Positions 52,444 to 53,833 of a stretch of 53,833 nucleotides of DNA are shown here, piece by piece; the first letter of the stretch is position 1, and every line of letters starts with the position of its first letter. This DNA is from a bacterium (lineage in GTDB: Bacteria; Bacillota; Clostridia; Lachnospirales; Lachnospiraceae). Below the pieces are notes generated by a model. That model was not told where the DNA came from. It searched no databases and saw only the letters and a list, made by a program, of their open reading frames with translations. Where the stretch lies: the NCBI GenBank assembly GCA_022774325.1, contig JALFNN010000070.1, forward strand, positions 1-53,833, in the 5' to 3' direction. Both the position numbers and the translations under genes were made by a program.

Positions 52444-53559
52444 ATGAAAAAGAGAATTCTCAGTGTAGCTCTTGTAGCAGTTATGGCACTTTCGCTTGCG
52501 TTTACAGGATGCGGTAACAAGTCTGGAGAAGGTGGAAGCGGAGACAGCGGAAGCAAGACGGAGAATAATGGTAAAAAAGTAGGTGTAGCAATGCCGACTC
52601 AGAGCTCAGAGAGATGGATCAGAGACGGTAAGAACATGAAAGAAAAACTGGAGGGAATCGGATATGAAGTAGACCTTCAGTACGCAGAAGACGATGTTCA
52701 GGCACAGGTTTCTCAGATTGAGAACATGATTGCTAAAGGTGCTAATTGCCTGGTTGTTGCAGCTATCGACTCTTCAGCTCTGGTTAACGTACTTGCTCAG
52801 GCTAAGTCCAATGACATCCCGGTTATCGCTTATGACCGTCTGTTAATGGATACAGATGCAGTAAGCTACTATGCATCTTTCGATAATGAAGGTGTTGGTA
52901 GAAAGATTGGTGAATACATCGAAGAAAAAGCTGGACTTAAGACAGCCACAGAGCCTCAGACAATTGAATTCTTCATGGGATCTCCGGATGACAACAACGC
53001 AGTTCTTCTTCACAAAGGTGTTATGGGCGTCCTTCAGCAGTATCTTGACAATGGAATGCTTGTATGCAAATCAGGAAGAACATCATTCGAGGATACATGT
53101 ATCTTAAGATGGTCTCAGGAAACAGCTCAGCAGAACTGTGAGAACTACTTATCAGGATTCTATGCAGACGAAGATCTTGACATCTGCTGCTCAGCATTTG
53201 ATGGCTTCTCATATGGTATCAAAGCTGCTCTTGAAGGTGCTGGATATACTGAAGAAAACTGGCCAATCATCACAGGACAGGATGCAGAAGTTATGGCAGT
53301 TAAGAATATCATTGCTGGTAAACAGACAGCTACAATCTTCAAAGACACAGGACTTCTTGCAGAAAAATGTGTAACAATGGTTCAGGCAGTGCTTGAAGGA
53401 AAAGAACCGGAAATCAACGATACTGAAACATACGACAATGGCAAATTGGTTGTACCTTCTTACCTTTGCGAACCAGTAGCTCTTGATAAAGATAACTACA
53501 AAGAACTCGTAGTAGACAGTGGATACTACACAGAAGAAGAAATTCAGAACGCAGAATAA
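52444..53559 (+). CDS. chvE: ChvE-like multiple monosaccharide-binding lipoprotein
   Basis: 371 aa. Signal peptide with a clear lipobox: MKKRILSVALVAVMALSLAFTGC (Cys23), then a Gly/Ser-rich linker. Type I sugar-binding fold: KVGVAMPTQSSERWIRDGKNMKEKLE, AIDSSALVNVLAQAKSNDIPVIAYDRLL and PIITGQDAEVMAVKNIIAGKQTATIFKDT. It resembles ChvE/MmsE-type receptors for xylose, arabinose, glucose or galactose. It is followed by an ABC ATPase, so it is the receptor of that transporter. Confidence 0.92.
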   Translation: MKKRILSVALVAVMALSLAFTGCGNKSGEGGSGDSGSKTENNGKKVGVAMPTQSSERWIRDGKNMKEKLEGIGYEVDLQYAEDDVQAQVSQIENMIAKGANCLVVAAIDSSALVNVLAQAKSNDIPVIAYDRLLMDTDAVSYYASFDNEGVGRKIGEYIEEKAGLKTATEPQTIEFFMGSPDDNNAVLLHKGVMGVLQQYLDNGMLVCKSGRTSFEDTCILRWSQETAQQNCENYLSGFYADEDLDICCSAFDGFSYGIKAALEGAGYTEENWPIITGQDAEVMAVKNIIAGKQTATIFKDTGLLAEKCVTMVQAVLEGKEPEINDTETYDNGKLVVPSYLCEPVALDKDNYKELVVDSGYYTEEEIQNAE

Positions 53560-53579
53560 TCTGAATAATGTTTAAGATA

Positions 53580-53613
53580 GGGCGGCGGCGATATTGCTGC
53601 CGCCCTGATTTTT
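53580..53613 (+). terminator. GC-rich hairpin after chvE
   Basis: GGGCGGCGGC (53580-53589) and GCTGCCGCCC (53596-53605) pair around GATATT (one G-T pair); TGATTTTT follows. It probably attenuates the ABC genes so that receptor is made in excess. The gap after it has three GAGTTT copies (about 53688-53706). Confidence 0.75.
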
Positions 53614-53755
53614 GAAATCCTTATTACGAAGTAAGGTCCCTGGAAGTGATTCGGGGAACAGAAGAAACCTCAGGCATGAGCAGGGGGAGTTTGAGTTTGA
53701 GTTTGAAAACGAAGCCGCAAGGCTTTGGAAATATAAAAGAAAAGGAGCTGAGAAA

Positions 53756-53833
53756 ATGTCTGATTACATTCTGGAAATGAACCATATCACCAAAGAATTC
53801 TCAGGCGTAAAGGCGTTGGACGATGTAAACCTT
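53756..53833 (+). CDS. Sugar ABC transporter ATP-binding protein (5' end only)
   Basis: 26 codons before the window ends: MSDYILEMNHITKEFSGVKA and LDDVNL, the standard N-terminus of tandem sugar ABC ATPases of the XylG/MmsA/RbsA type. AAAGGAGC precedes ATG 53756. The full gene lies beyond the window. Confidence 0.85.
   Translation, partial: MSDYILEMNHITKEFSGVKALDDVNL

Noticed and set aside
53688-53706. Three GAGTTT copies as a CRISPR or regulatory array
   Set aside because: Six-base units with no spacers; simple short repeat only.

Overview
The window looks like chromosomal DNA of a low-to-mid GC Gram-positive anaerobe, most likely a Lachnospiraceae-type Clostridia. The reasons are strong AGGAGG ribosome sites, a zinc-type S14, TTG/GTG starts, UGA read as selenocysteine, and a D-proline reductase (Stickland) operon. 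A [Clostridium] scindens/hylemonae-like amino-acid fermenter would fit, but the species cannot be fixed from sequence reading alone.

Layout. 1-140: the 3' end (domains V and VI) of a group II intron. 175-4485: a regulator divergent from an M20 amidohydrolase and two membrane proteins (DUF5058 type plus partner), with three copies of a TGTTCCT motif in the shared promoter region. 4770-5630: an RlmI-like methyltransferase. 5617-6237: a gene-free, GC-rich patch with an 80-bp tandem repeat, a perfect hairpin and a 153-bp long inverted repeat. 6377-15325: a selenium island (yedF-like, selD with an in-frame UGA, selA, selB, LysR regulator, cysteine-desulfurase-like enzyme, YedE-like transporter, TusA-like protein, DUF3343 protein). 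15485-22058: a complete Wadjet (JetABCD) plasmid-defence operon, insulated by tandem terminators. 22127-29951: the D-proline reductase region (tetR and prdF on the minus strand, then tRNA-Sec, prdC, prdA, a CBO2463-like small gene, prdB with UGA, prdD, prdE). 29970-33159: a second tetR divergent from a GH127-type glycosidase. 33613-50364: the S10-spc-alpha ribosomal supercluster from rpsJ to rplQ, with secY, adk, map, a KOW protein, infA and rpoA. 50452-53833: two sugar-binding lipoproteins, rpiB and the start of a sugar ABC ATPase.

How it fits together. The selenium island makes selenophosphate (SelD), Sec-tRNA (SelA) and the Sec elongation factor (SelB). The Sec tRNA gene sits inside the proline-reductase region, and its product decodes the UGA of SelD itself and of PrdB, the selenoprotein subunit of D-proline reductase. 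PrdF (racemase) supplies D-proline, PrdC probably brings electrons, and PrdA (pyruvoyl, cleaved at Cys416) and PrdB form the enzyme. The Wadjet operon separates these two functionally linked blocks.

The most unusual signals are: PrdD and PrdE split exactly where PrdA is predicted to be self-cleaved; a common GTTCTGG word in the apical part of both predicted bacterial SECIS hairpins; two highly structured ribosomal-protein leaders (rpsJ, rpsM) and two lesser ones (rpoA, rplQ); candidate TetR operators in place of a visible PrdR; and the inverted-repeat patch at 5.6-6.2 kb.
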